64,000 nucleotides of DNA. Origin: Mugil cephalus (taxonomy: Eukaryota > Chordata > Actinopteri > Mugiliformes > Mugilidae). The stretch covers positions 14,002,616 to 14,066,615 of the forward strand of contig NC_061774.1 of the NCBI RefSeq assembly GCF_022458985.1, written 5' to 3'. Made by a program: the position numbers and the translations under genes. Position 1 is the stretch's first letter; the number at the start of each line of letters is the position of its first letter. Positions 44,385 to 55,504 of the stretch are shown here, in pieces. The notes beneath the pieces are model-generated. The model was not told the DNA's origin, did no database searches, and saw only the letters and a program-made list of their open reading frames with translations.

Positions 44385-47300
44385 ATGGAAGCTGTGGTTG
44401 GACTGTTGCTGATGATACTTGGAGTCTGTCACGGTGAGATTTTCTGCTTTTTCTTGTGGCACTTCATTTACTCTGGAGTGTAAACGTGTAGCGGTAACAT
44501 GCAGCAATAGGATCAAGTCAAACATGCAATACACAAACACCAGTTGAGGGCTCTGTTTTCTTTTCTTTGTCACTTCGATCATTTTGTAAATTCACTGCAG
44601 AAACAGTTGGAGACACATTCAAAATGAATTCCAAAGTTTTTTTTTATTGGTTGCTTTGAATAATGATGTTGAATTCTGTGTTCTGCTCTGATTGTCGTGT
44701 CATGCCTTATGATTAATGCTTGAGTGAGTGACTGAAAGGTTTTAATAGGACAAACTACTTCTCGGTAGTTGAGGGCTTTTTTATTTTGTGCTTGTGCACG
44801 CAAGCTCAGTTGAGTCTGTTAAAAAAGGCTGAAGTTACTGAAGTGAAGAGTTTTGGTTTGAATTAAAATGCAGCTAACTGAGCATAAAAGGTGATAGTTT
44901 CCTCTCGAGCATCGTTTTTGTTTTTTGTGTTTCCATACTGTGATATTCTGGGGTGACGGTGAGTCCTGAAACCACTGATCTAGAGGACAAACAGTTATAG
45001 AAGATGAGAATGAGTTTAGAAACAGTTGGAAACAATTGCAGTTCATGACACATTTAAAATAAAGTTGAATGGCTTCTTATTTGGTTACTTTCAATAATGA
45101 TGTTGAATTCTGGGTTGACTTTCACATAACTGCACTTGAATTTCATTCTGCAGTTATGCAAAAGAAGAAAAAACAAAAAAGAAAAAGGATATGCTACCAA
45201 GAACTATTTACATTATTTACATAGTTCAGATATTTAATTTATTCCTTTAAAATGTGTAAAAACACTGGATGACCTCTGTCGTTGTAGCTAAGTGATGTTT
45301 GCAGGCACAACTTTACAGTATCAGTTAAAATATAACTAATCATTTTGTATTTTTTGGATCTTTTAAATAACAAACACTACAGCAAAACCTTGAAGATAAA
45401 GGAGCTACCATTCATTTAATAATTTGCACTTGTGGTTTTCCTGCTTGACGTCTAAATGACCTTTGAAACTTCTGCTCAGAGGGAAATTAGTACGAATCCA
45501 ACATTAAAGGTTTTTCATACCTGGCTGGAGCTGCTCAGCAAAACGTGACATGCTTGTTTGCATAGCTGAATGAGGAATTCACACTATTTCTGTGTTAGGT
45601 CAATATTTGCATGTTGTTAAAATGTTGTGACAGTCATTCTGGTTAAAACTGAGAGCTCTAAACAATTTCTTTTCCTTATTTTAATTCACAGGTGGAGAAA
45701 CTTACTGTGATGGCAGAAAGAATGGAACTCAGTGTTATGGAGCTTTGGGAGGAACTGTGGTCATCAGACTGATGGACAACGCCTCAGAAATATATAGATT
45801 GGAAATGAAAAAGGGATCATCAGTAATATTAATATGGTTAAACAAAATGATTGTAACTAATGTGATAAAAGACAGATCTGTCTTTAATCCCAGTGATGGA
45901 ACATTTAGGATCAATGACCTAAGCAGGAATGACAGTGGTCAATATGATGTGAGAAGCTTTGACTCAAATGGAAAAGAATTACAAGAACAGACTCTACAGT
46001 TGTTTGTTGAAGGTAAAATATTTTCCTCTCACGGGAAATTAAGTCATATTTATAGATCTACTGTTCACACTTTATTGTGAGTCTACATAACATATTTCAT
46101 ATTCTGCATGTGTCTGAAATTAGTTTCTTTCTTGTTATTTATCAGATGATAAGGGAGATTTTCTAACATTATCAAAAGTCATCTGTGTGTGTTTCTCTCA
46201 GCTCCGGTGTCCTCTGTCCATCTGGTCTCTGAGTGTCTGTCCCATGGAGAGAAGAGGGTGTCCTGCTCCTCTGATGGAGGGGACAGTCCTCAGTACAGCT
46301 GGACTCTGGATGGACACTCAGTGACAGACGCTGAGCTTCTCTCTGGAAATAATGAGACTAACGTCATCACTCTGAAACAAGACGTCTCAGGACATCTGGT
46401 CTGTTCAGTCAGGAATCACATCAGTAATGTCTCCAGAGGAGAGAGGATCTCTACCTGTGGTGAGTGACAACATGATGAGAAATAACTTGGTAATCATGTT
46501 GGCGTCATAACATCAGTCATAAATGATCTTTGTTTGTTAATAGGCTTCATATTCATCAACTGCACCTTACCTAATGGGACACACATATCAGAGTGGGTGT
46601 TTGAAGCCAATAACACACTGTGTATTATCCCGACTACTGCCCCTACAACTGTCCCAGACACTAGTTTGGGTAAGGAGACTACCATAGTGTCAAATAAACC
46701 CTCCAATCAAACTTTGTCCATGGATGTACCGTGGTACATTAGTAAGTGCAACTTTAGTGGATTCATTGACAGATATTTTTCTTTCTATCTTTGTCTGTCT
46801 GTCTACCCAAAAAGATGCGTATTCTGACTTATGGTCTCTGTTTCTTGTGTCTTTTATCTTCCAACAGGCCATTTGCCACTAATAGCTGGTGTACTCTCAG
46901 CCCTGGTCATTTTCTTGGTTGTGGGCTTATCAGTCATGTGGACTCAAAAGAAAAAGCAAAGAAACAACAAACCTAAAGGTACAAAACTAAACTCCATTGG
47001 TTTCACAGTTCTACCATTAATAATTAAACCATAACCATTCAAAAGATATTTAACACACAAACTGGAAACAGAGGCAAACAGTTACTACTATAGCTACAAC
47101 AGACGTTGACGTACATAAATATTTTTATCTAAATCTCCCAAAATGTAAAACTTGTTTATTTACTTGCTTATTTTTTTTCATTTTTTATTATTTGTTTCCT
47201 TCTTGTTCTTCTACAGAGGAAGAAAATGACCAGGAATTAACCTACGCTGATGTCAGATTCGTGCAGCGGCAGGGGAGGCAGGCTGAGCAAAGGCCGAATG

Positions 47301-47401
47301 TAGAGGTGGAGTACGGTCAAGTCAAGTTTTCAGCACGACCCCGTCAGACTGAACCAGCAGAAGAAGAGTGTGTGTATGCAAAGGTCCGTAAAGACAGATG
47401 A
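44385..47401 (+). CDS. Receptor gene G: complete CD2/SLAM-like receptor with three tyrosine motifs
   Basis: Six exons: 44385-44433, 45692-46012, 46202-46459, 46544-46741, 46868-46978, 47217-47401. All junctions are phase 1, giving 373 residues. Signal peptide 1-16. V-like Ig domain 17-123 without core cysteines. C2-like domain 124-209 with Cys-Trp-Cys and an extra cysteine pair, six residues longer than in B (RGERIS). A short Thr/Pro stalk follows to 275, then a transmembrane helix with KKKQRNNK anchor. The tail has LTYADV (Tyr322) and VEYGQV (Tyr345), both ITIM-type. A C-terminal extension ends in CVYAKV (Tyr366), close to ITIM spacing but with Cys at -2. In all sister genes with a full tail the sequence stops before this third motif. 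G is last in the array and lacks the repeated 3' flank, so it may be the founder-like copy. Inhibitory leukocyte signalling is inferred from the motifs. Confidence 0.82.
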
Positions 47402-50400
47402 TTTAAAGTGTTCAGTGCTTTTTACATAGACTGCGCTACTGAAGGAGGGTAGAGCATGAAAGAAATATTAATATGTCTTTGTGTAATATAAAGATACAAG
47501 CTATCACAGTTCATGGTCATTATTTTTATTTTATTTTATTATATTTTTGTTATAGCTGAGCATCAGAGCATCCACTTAGGTGAGGTTCAGGCTTTAAATT
47601 GCTTATCCCACCTAAGGAGTTTATACTCGGACTGGTAGTTTACATAAGGCATTTATTTCGTTTTTATCTTTTTGCTTGTCTCTTTACTGTTTTTATTTTT
47701 TCATTTTCAATAACACAGTTTAATAATACAGTGGACAATAACTTTCCTTATGACTCATCTTTGTAACTCTAACGACAGCAGACAATGAAATGGTGTCTGT
47801 GTTTACACTTCCTTTAAAGTGGCTACTTTTAATTCCAAGACACAAAGCTGAAGTCGTATTTGTGCTTTGAAACGTGTATTATTAAACAGATGTGGTTTGG
47901 TTAGCTGAAGGCCATAGTTGATCAAATTCATTCGGTCGCAGTGTGATTTGCGTACGTGGACTCATGAAGTGTTGGTTAGTGTGTGTGGGAGTCACAGTCC
48001 CCCAAAGCTTCCTCTGACTAGAGATAAGTTATAGAGAAACGCCTTTCGGGAAGTTCAACGTTATTTGTTTCCATGATGAAATTACTTCTGCTTTTTTATT
48101 AGCTGTGGGGATTAATTTGCACAAAACTCAGCTGAGGTAGCATTTCGGCCTTTTCAAACCATTTGGAACAGTTGAGCAGGCGGCGTTGCTTCAGCTGTCC
48201 CACTCTGTTACATGTGCACAGAAAGAGACATAATAGCCCTCAAATGCGATATGTTGAGCTTCTTCCTACTGGATTTTACGCAGAGCGTGTTGTTCTTATT
48301 GATCCTCTCGTTCCCTATCATACGGGGGAGAACAGGAGCAGGACAAATACAGTGTGTGTGAATAATTCAGGTATGTGTAGTTTGAAAATGTCAGATATTC
48401 AGTGTGGGATGTTTTTATCTTTTCACACCACCGAGTTAGGTTTTCTATATTTAGTTTGACGCACTTCCTATGTCTGTGGTTTCTGGTATCACATACAAAA
48501 ACCGAGCTATACATGTCACTTTATTTCAGAACTCAGATTCTCTGGGTATATTCATAATTGAGTTCAAAAGAAAGCATATTTATATAGCGTATCTATATAT
48601 ATTGATAGCAGATGGCAATGCGCTTTATGATTAGCAAGAAAATACTACAGAAACCACGGCTAAGTGGTAGTGGTTGATTATCCATAGCTTTTTTTTTTTT
48701 TAATATTTGTACACTGTACAGATGAATGTACGAGGAACACAGTTAATAACAGGAAATAACAAATGCGTAGGTCGGCGCAGGGCGCCAGCTTGACCACTCC
48801 ATTCTCCACACGTCAGTCATTCTCTGCCAGAAAGTGCTCAAATACGGTAGACTCCTCAAAATAACACAAAATAACTCTTAGTATAGCCCCCCGACTCTGC
48901 TCAAACTTGAAGCGTTTTGTGTATTTTGCACATAATTCCAGCCATAGATTCATAAGTATGCGAGTCCACATAGCCGTCTTCTCATGAGACGGTTTTAGAC
49001 TCACTGCGTGCCACAGCTTTTCTTAGCTCGTACTGAATAAGCCGCTTGCATTAGATGGCACGACACAGGAACAATGAGAGGAAGTCATGGTCAACATTTT
49101 TGGAGACAGCAACATTTTATGCTGTCAGAGCTGTAAACGCACACAGGTCAAAGTTAAATATGATCACCTGCCAACCGCCTTTTGGTGTGGGTGTGGACCC
49201 GCTCTGTGGCAGTGTATCACCCAAACCTTTGATCCTCAGGACACTCAGGAGTAGTGCCCTCTGAAAACATTTTTAAACAAAATGATTTGCCACATATGTT
49301 TAGTCATTTTGGTGTGGTTTTGTTCTCTGTAACTTTACTTATCTGCATTTCAGTTCCCCTATATTTTTGTACTTCTTCTTCTTCTTCTTCTTCTTCTTTC
49401 TTCTTCTTCTTCTCCACCGTCACATGTGGTTTTTGTTATGGCCCTTGCATTGTGAATTTTGGTGATCCTTTACGTGTGTTGTATGTTGCAGTTAAGTTTG
49501 TGATAGCTCGTGCTTAAATTTGACCTCAGAAGTCTGGATGCGGTTTAATCACAAATATAAGTAGTTACTAGTAGTAGTGTTTGGTTCGAAAGTCTGGGGT
49601 TAAAGGTTGACAATCGTGCACTACCATTCAGCTGATTCACAGTGCAATAAAACTGATGTTTATGATCCACGATTGCCGTGGTGTCCTCAAATAACCACCC
49701 GAGATCCTTTTTCGTTGTTGATCCTTTTATCAGTCAGTCAACACAGCTTGGTACGCTACAGGAACTGCATGGGAACCAACTTGTTTCGTTTTTTTTTTTT
49801 TTCTCTCTCTCGCTCTTGTGGCGCTAAATGAATGTGTGATGCAGGAAACATTTTACATTTGACGGTTGTAGACTTGTAACGCTTGACTGGGTGCACCATA
49901 ATTAAACATTTATTTTTTCCTCATAAAAACCAGGTGATGTTATCAATGTCGTGACACTTTCATGTGATGTGACCTTGCAATGCCAGGATAATTATCGTTT
50001 AATTATAAAACCGAGGTGGAGGCCACTTTTCCAGTCCAGCAATGTCTTCTTGATTCATATTCAGTGTTTGTACAGTGTAGCTGACTGAAGGACAATGTGA
50101 ATGTAAGAAGTATTAGTATTTAGAGATATAAATGTACTGTGACCTATATTATTATTATTATTATTTTTTTCATAAAAAAAAAACTTTTGTTGTAAGATTC
50201 AGGTCATCTTAGGTCAGAACTGAATTAAAATAAATACATTAGATAAGTACTTTGTGGCAAGCAGAGCAATATGCTATGGTTACATTTCTTTATTAGTGCA
50301 GAGAACATATCCTGATGCCTTCCTCTGTGAAGACTGTTATAGCGGCACACCCACAGCTTGTGACCATGGTCAGTACTTTTGAACAGGAAGTAGCCTAATT

Positions 50401-51608
50401 AATAAAACTTGTGTACTGAGCTGCTCTCTGTCCCACAGTTCCACAGCATAGCACGTCAGTTGTTATTTCACTGTGTCTTTCGGGGTGAGATTGCCACAGA
50501 GTGTACAAAAGCGTGGCCGAGATGCTTATTTTGAAACCTATTTCCTAACCGACTCTGGTCTCAGCTAAATTTTCATAGCTTTGTTTGTCGCTCCTTCTTC
50601 CTCTTTTTTATTTATACTTGGAACAAGAATGAGTCCAAGTGTGTTAACATTCCTATCATGCATAACATATGTTGTACCACATATTTTTTTTCTTGTCTAT
50701 TATGCTCAACCTGTTAAGTGTTAACAATGCCTTTGCATCACGAGTTGTTGAGCAATGTGCAGCTGTTTGTCAGGATGTGGCTAAATCCTGTCCATGATAA
50801 CATGTTGATCTGTTTCCTTACTCTAATCACAGTGTTATATGTGCCATCAGAACAAAAGTAGTGTGTTAAAAGGCATCACTATGTCATATCACACACCTGT
50901 TCAACAATAAAAGCCACTTGACAAACCGTGTTTAATATCAATTTCTTGGTTTTACTGTTTTGGTTTCACATTTCTGTGTACTCACTCTACTGCTTATACT
51001 ATATACAGCTGCTTTCTTCCGTACAGTATGTATTTCACAATCCATTCCCATTACAGACACTAAATCAATATTTCAAGAGAAACAACATTAAAACCGTTGT
51101 TTAAGATTTTTTTTTTTTTTTTTTTACTTTCATGAGCAAAAACAGACCCTTTGCTCTCTCCATTTCCCGTAAATGCAAGTTACCCCTCATTGGTTTCATT
51201 TTACTTCCTCAAAAATACGCATTGGGGCTATTTTTTCTCTCTCGATACATCAGAATCTGACAAAAACATGAACTTTCATTCTATGAACCGATATAATAAC
51301 GCCGTTTCATTGTCAGTTTGACAAGTTTCACAAGTGGTATTAAAAATCAATATGCTGAAGCTGACAATGACCCGTATTAACCCAAGGATGGAAGGCACTT
51401 GGCAAATGCCCGTTAGATAGGATGAATCTGATTATGGTGCTTTATATTATAAAAGGTGAGAAGTGCAGAATTCAAACATTGCGTTGATGTGAATCATCTT
51501 CATCCATTGTGTGGTAAAAAGCAAAAAACAAAAAAACAAAAAAAACAAAACAAAAAAAAAAACTATTTACACATCAGATACTGTATCAGTCTTCCATATG
51601 AACTTCCC
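47402..51608. other. Intergenic DNA between the receptor array and cdx1
   Basis: No gene recognised on either strand; open frames here are short and unsupported. Contains a TTC microsatellite at 49372-49413, poly(T)/poly(A) runs (for example near 49789-49801 and 51105-51125) and A-rich DNA at 51515-51560. The cdx1 3' untranslated region should extend leftward from 51608; no clear poly(A) signal was chosen. Confidence 0.5.
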
Positions 51609-54197
51609 CTAGTACTCCTCTGATATCTTGTCCGTCATGATGTTGCTGCTGGGGCTGGTGGTGGTGTGGCCGTCACTTGGGCCACCTAGCACAGGTGGGG
51701 TAGGCGTAGTTGTGGAGGCCTGCTGGGAATGCTGCAGCTTCTTCCTGTTGATCTTCCTCTCTTTGGCACGCCTGTTCTGGAACCAGATCTTCACCTGAAA
51801 CGCGCAAACGTGGACATCACAAACGGATTTAGTGGCAAATCCAGCAGCAGGGCTACGGCTGAAATAAAATCCACTTGAACGCGGCCACTTAAAGCTGGCT
51901 CCAAAAGTAAGTGAATCCTTGTACAGCTCCCATGCTAAAATGCCCAACTTTATGACACAAATATACACGTTTACAACTTGTTTTTTGTCTTTATAGCTTA
52001 TTCCCCCTTTCCTGCCAACTATATATGTTCATACAAATCACCTGTGGAAATTCTTTTATTCTAAAAATCTTATCAGGGTATGAGTCTGGTAACACAGCAT
52101 TTGGATTTCAGGATTTCTTTTAACCAATACACAGGAAAGAAAACACGTCTGCATCCAACTGGATAGTCCTACAACTGCATACACATATTACTCACAAAGC
52201 CTACATAAAGTCTGCCTGCCCAAATGATTTGATTGGCCCGGCAGGCAGATCAAATTTCCGCCACAAAAAAACAAAACAAAACTGTGTGCAGTAAACTGGG
52301 CTTTCAGGCTACGCCGGAATTGCTTTAAAGCTTAGGCATAAACTTAAAATTAACAGGGAAACAACTTTGAGCAACAGTTGCGCATCTGTGCAGTTTGCTA
52401 GCAGCACACATCAGCTCCACTTATCCTGCATCTCTTTGCCAATTTTTTGGATTAATCAGGACAAAGCGGAAGTCAGGAAGAGTCAAGATGGTGACTGCCA
52501 GAGCTAACGCATTGAGCTTCAAAGCCTCTCTGTAGAAAATCTGCCATGAGGGAAGGTTTGCGCATCTTTGAATATAGTCCATGACGGCAAATATGTTCAT
52601 TTCCTGCTAATAGACACTGGGTCTTATTCTATATTACTTCTTTAAGGGGAATTTTTCTCTGGGTAATTTTCTTGCCTCACACAGTATGTTGCAGATTAAG
52701 CTTCGTAATTTACTTTACCAGAATTACTCTTGGTGCAATAAACATTCCCCTCAGCTGTGGGTTGCACAAGCTGAATTAGTAGATGGAAGAAACAACAATA
52801 ACTATTAGAGCATCATGAAAGCAACTGAAAGCAGCACTGAGGGTTTTACCATTAATGCTACTTATGTGTTTGGCCACATAACACTATTAGAGGTCTTTTT
52901 CCAAAGCCGGTTTTCTAAATGGGACTTCATAAGTTCCCGCTAATGTGTGCTGCTGTGTTAGTATCAACTCTACATTTAACCTTTGCAACAACAGACACAC
53001 AGCACCACGTTAACTGCTTGGGCCACTTGGCCTGTGCCCATAAATATTTATATATTTTTTTTGTTTTGTTTTGTTTTGTTTTTTTGTATTTTACACTACA
53101 ACTAAAATGTAACCTGTGTTAGCTCTAAGGAAACGAGCACAGCCCCGTTTCGTCACGTAAAATTAGGTCACACATTATCTCTTTCCACCAACAGTGAAAC
53201 TTATTAAAAGCAGAAATAACAGTTTCTCTTTTCTCATAAATGAATTCAAATCTGTTGAAGACGCCACAAAACCTACAGCCAGTGGCCAACAAGATGTTGT
53301 ATGACACAATATTGATCGTACAACATAAATTTCCACTGAAGTTGGAGTTTACAGGAAGGCCTTCGGATGTAGTTGGAAGCCACAAATAATAGTAGTCAAT
53401 GATTAACTCAAACGTAACATTATCTTGTTTAAACCAACCGAGGAAACATCCCGTTTTAATTTCTTTATTTACATTCATTCTTCATGTGTGTTTCATTCAT
53501 GCCACTCGTAAGCCTTCCCGCAGCCTGTCCCTCTTGTGTGCCCTTTAACCCTCTATGTTAACTTTTCAACGTTCACTCGCTCCACTCCTCTCACCTGTCT
53601 CTCAGAGAGGCTGAGTTCCACGGACAGCTCGGACTTCCTCCTCATGGTGATGTAGCGGTTGAACTGAAACTCCTTCTCCAGCTCCAGCCGTTGGTGGTCG
53701 GTGTACACCACCCTGTACTTGTCCTTGGTGCGGGTCTTTCCCCCTGAACCACACAAAACAAACATGGATAAGAGAAAAGAAATTATAAACACGAAATTAA
53801 CGTAATTTGCTGAGTAAGCAAGTGTGTTATCTCTTCGCGTGTATACCTTCCCTCTTCCCAGCAATACAAACGGGAATTAATATGTCAGTGAGTCACATGC
53901 AGTGTGAGCCACTGGCCAAACAGTCTGGTGCCACGTTCAAGTTCAGGCGCCACTTAAAGCCCCATCAACACTATTAATCATGCTAACTATAACTAATGTA
54001 AAGAGTCCCCAAGGCATTGCATCACTAGTTCTCCTTATCGCTGTGAGTGGTGTTTACAAAGGTGTTTACACAGGCAGCTATTGATTGACACGCATGTTCG
54101 CATACACATAGACACACTTGAGAAAGCGCGGCTCGGAGTTATTGATTGGAAGGTTTGTCCATGTGACAGCATCGATCCAGGCAGACACACACACTTG

Positions 54198-54238
<41 letters not shown>

Positions 54239-55108
54239 GACAGAAATAGCTCCAGAGGCTTCACCTCCGGGGGAGATTTGGTTTGACTTCTGCAGACTTC
54301 CTGCGCTGCCAGTGTTATCTATCTAGTTTGTCACTATTTTGCACCCACCCAGTGGACAGAGAGGGTGGGGAGCGACTCCGTGGCCTCTACTATTAGTTTT
54401 GCACTGACGCCTCACACCGTGCAGGCGGAGGCGAGAGGTGTGAATGCGTGCCGGTCTGTGTGTGCGACCAGTCCAACTTAATTCATGCGGAAATCGCTCC
54501 TGTGTGAGAAATCCGTTTTACTCTGACTGTTGCCTATGCACTAGATCAGCTGCTGAGGTTTATTTTGCGGTATGACTGCACCCAGTTGGTTATCAAGATC
54601 GTGTTCCTCTTTTTCATGTAATTTGATGGCAATGAGGCCCGTCTTACATGTAACCAACCTCAAAGAAGAAAGTGTGTTCACACAGCCTAACTCAGATGCG
54701 TAGATGTAGCTATAACTGTGTGTACTTCTTCCATTTTATCAAACCATAATAAGGCTGCATTTAGTTTTGTATGTCATGATGAAGTGAGGTCCCACCTGAA
54801 ACTGTGTGTCTGATGGGCTCGTGCGGTCTCCTCCTGGAGCTGAACAGGTCCTGTCCGGAGATGAAGTTGTACGGGGTGAGCGACCCCCCTCCGGCTGCGG
54901 TGGGCGTGCCGCTCAGTTCCGGGGAGGTGAAGCTCACCTGCCCGGTGCTGGGGCTCGATCCCGAGAAGCTGTACGGATACTCATCCCTGGGGGTGTAAAC
55001 AGGGTTCCAGGCGCTCGTCGACGGGTCACCGACCCCGGAGACATGATGATGGTAAGCGGTGAAGTCATACGGCGGAATGTACTGACTGTTCAGGGAGTTG
55101 GGGTACAT
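51609..55108 (-). CDS. cdx1: Caudal-type homeobox transcription factor, Cdx1-like
   Basis: Three minus-strand exons: 55108-54796, 53743-53595 and 51794-51609, coding 215 residues. The homeodomain (about 109-168) spans exons 2 and 3: [16 protein letters not shown]..., [15 protein letters not shown] then [19 protein letters not shown], split before the recognition helix at the intron position usual for Cdx genes. The N-terminal part is rich in Ser, Pro, Tyr and Gly, like Cdx transactivation regions. Known of the family: Cdx proteins bind TTTAT-type sites and regulate Hox genes, axial patterning and intestinal identity. Oddities: the start is at MYPNS because the in-frame codons upstream (YLSNEDTG, like the usual conserved N terminus) lack an ATG before a stop, and the Pbx-contact hexapeptide site reads PHEPI without tryptophan. 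Head-to-head placement with a pdgfrb-like 5' end supports cdx1 over cdx2 or cdx4; the a or b paralogue is not resolved. Confidence 0.88.
51795..53594 (-). other. cdx1 intron 2
   Basis: A 1.8 kb intron that separates the homeodomain halves (phase 0, donor GTGAGA, acceptor TTTCAG on the minus strand). No embedded gene seen; short open frames at 52919-53122 and 53125-53478 are not supported. Confidence 0.75.
53744..54795 (-). other. cdx1 intron 1 with AC microsatellite
   Basis: Intron between the cdx1 first and second exons. Holds an AC repeat of about 50 bp at 54184-54236. No other element identified; intronic enhancers are possible. Confidence 0.7.
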
Positions 55109-55161
55109 CCCGGTGTCCTCGTTCGACAGGTAGGGGTGACTCTCAGGTAGACCACGGCGAC

Positions 55162-55203
55162 TCAGACCTCCTGGCGCATGTTAGGCCCCCCCTGTGTATA
55201 TAT
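55162..55203 (-). promoter_or_regulatory. cdx1 core promoter: TATA-like box and leader
   Basis: On the minus strand ATATATA at 55203-55197 lies about 90 bp upstream of the ATG. A five-codon upstream frame (ATG 55179 to TGA 55162) sits just after it and may be within or just outside the transcript. CCAAT-type ATTGG lies near 55370. Confidence 0.45.
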
Positions 55204-55432
55204 CCAGCAGCCTGCGGCGCTTTCTCTTCAGTCTAAGGTTCAGCCTTTTTTCCCTGCCCGGCTACCTGTGCAGTTAGACTACACACCTTTATGGATTTAC
55301 TGCCAACGAGTTCAAAAGTATCATCATGACGTCACGTTTTACCTGACACCCACCTGCTTGCTCGTCACGGCCAATGACCCTGATATACCCGGGCTGTCCT
55401 CATGGACCATTTTGATAAGGCCATCTTGTGAG

Positions 55433-55504
55433 GTGCACGCGCCTCTGCACGCAACTGTGCACGCACCTGTGCACGCAGCTGTGCACGTAGCTGTATGCAG
55501 GGCT
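55433..55504. repeat. 12-bp tandem repeat upstream of cdx1
   Basis: Five good copies and one poor copy of a 12-bp unit like GTGCACGCACCT, at 55433-55504. Each copy contains GCACG and many contain an E-box core (CACCTG or CAGCTG) across the junction. It is about 330 bp upstream of the cdx1 start. Confidence 0.85.

Noticed and set aside
48163-48514. Overlapping short open frames on both strands in the array-cdx1 interval
   Set aside because: No domain, no splice sites arranged as exons, and no repeated or conserved context.
54804-55150. Plus-strand open frames over cdx1 exon 1
   Set aside because: Antisense shadows of the GC-rich cdx1 coding exon.
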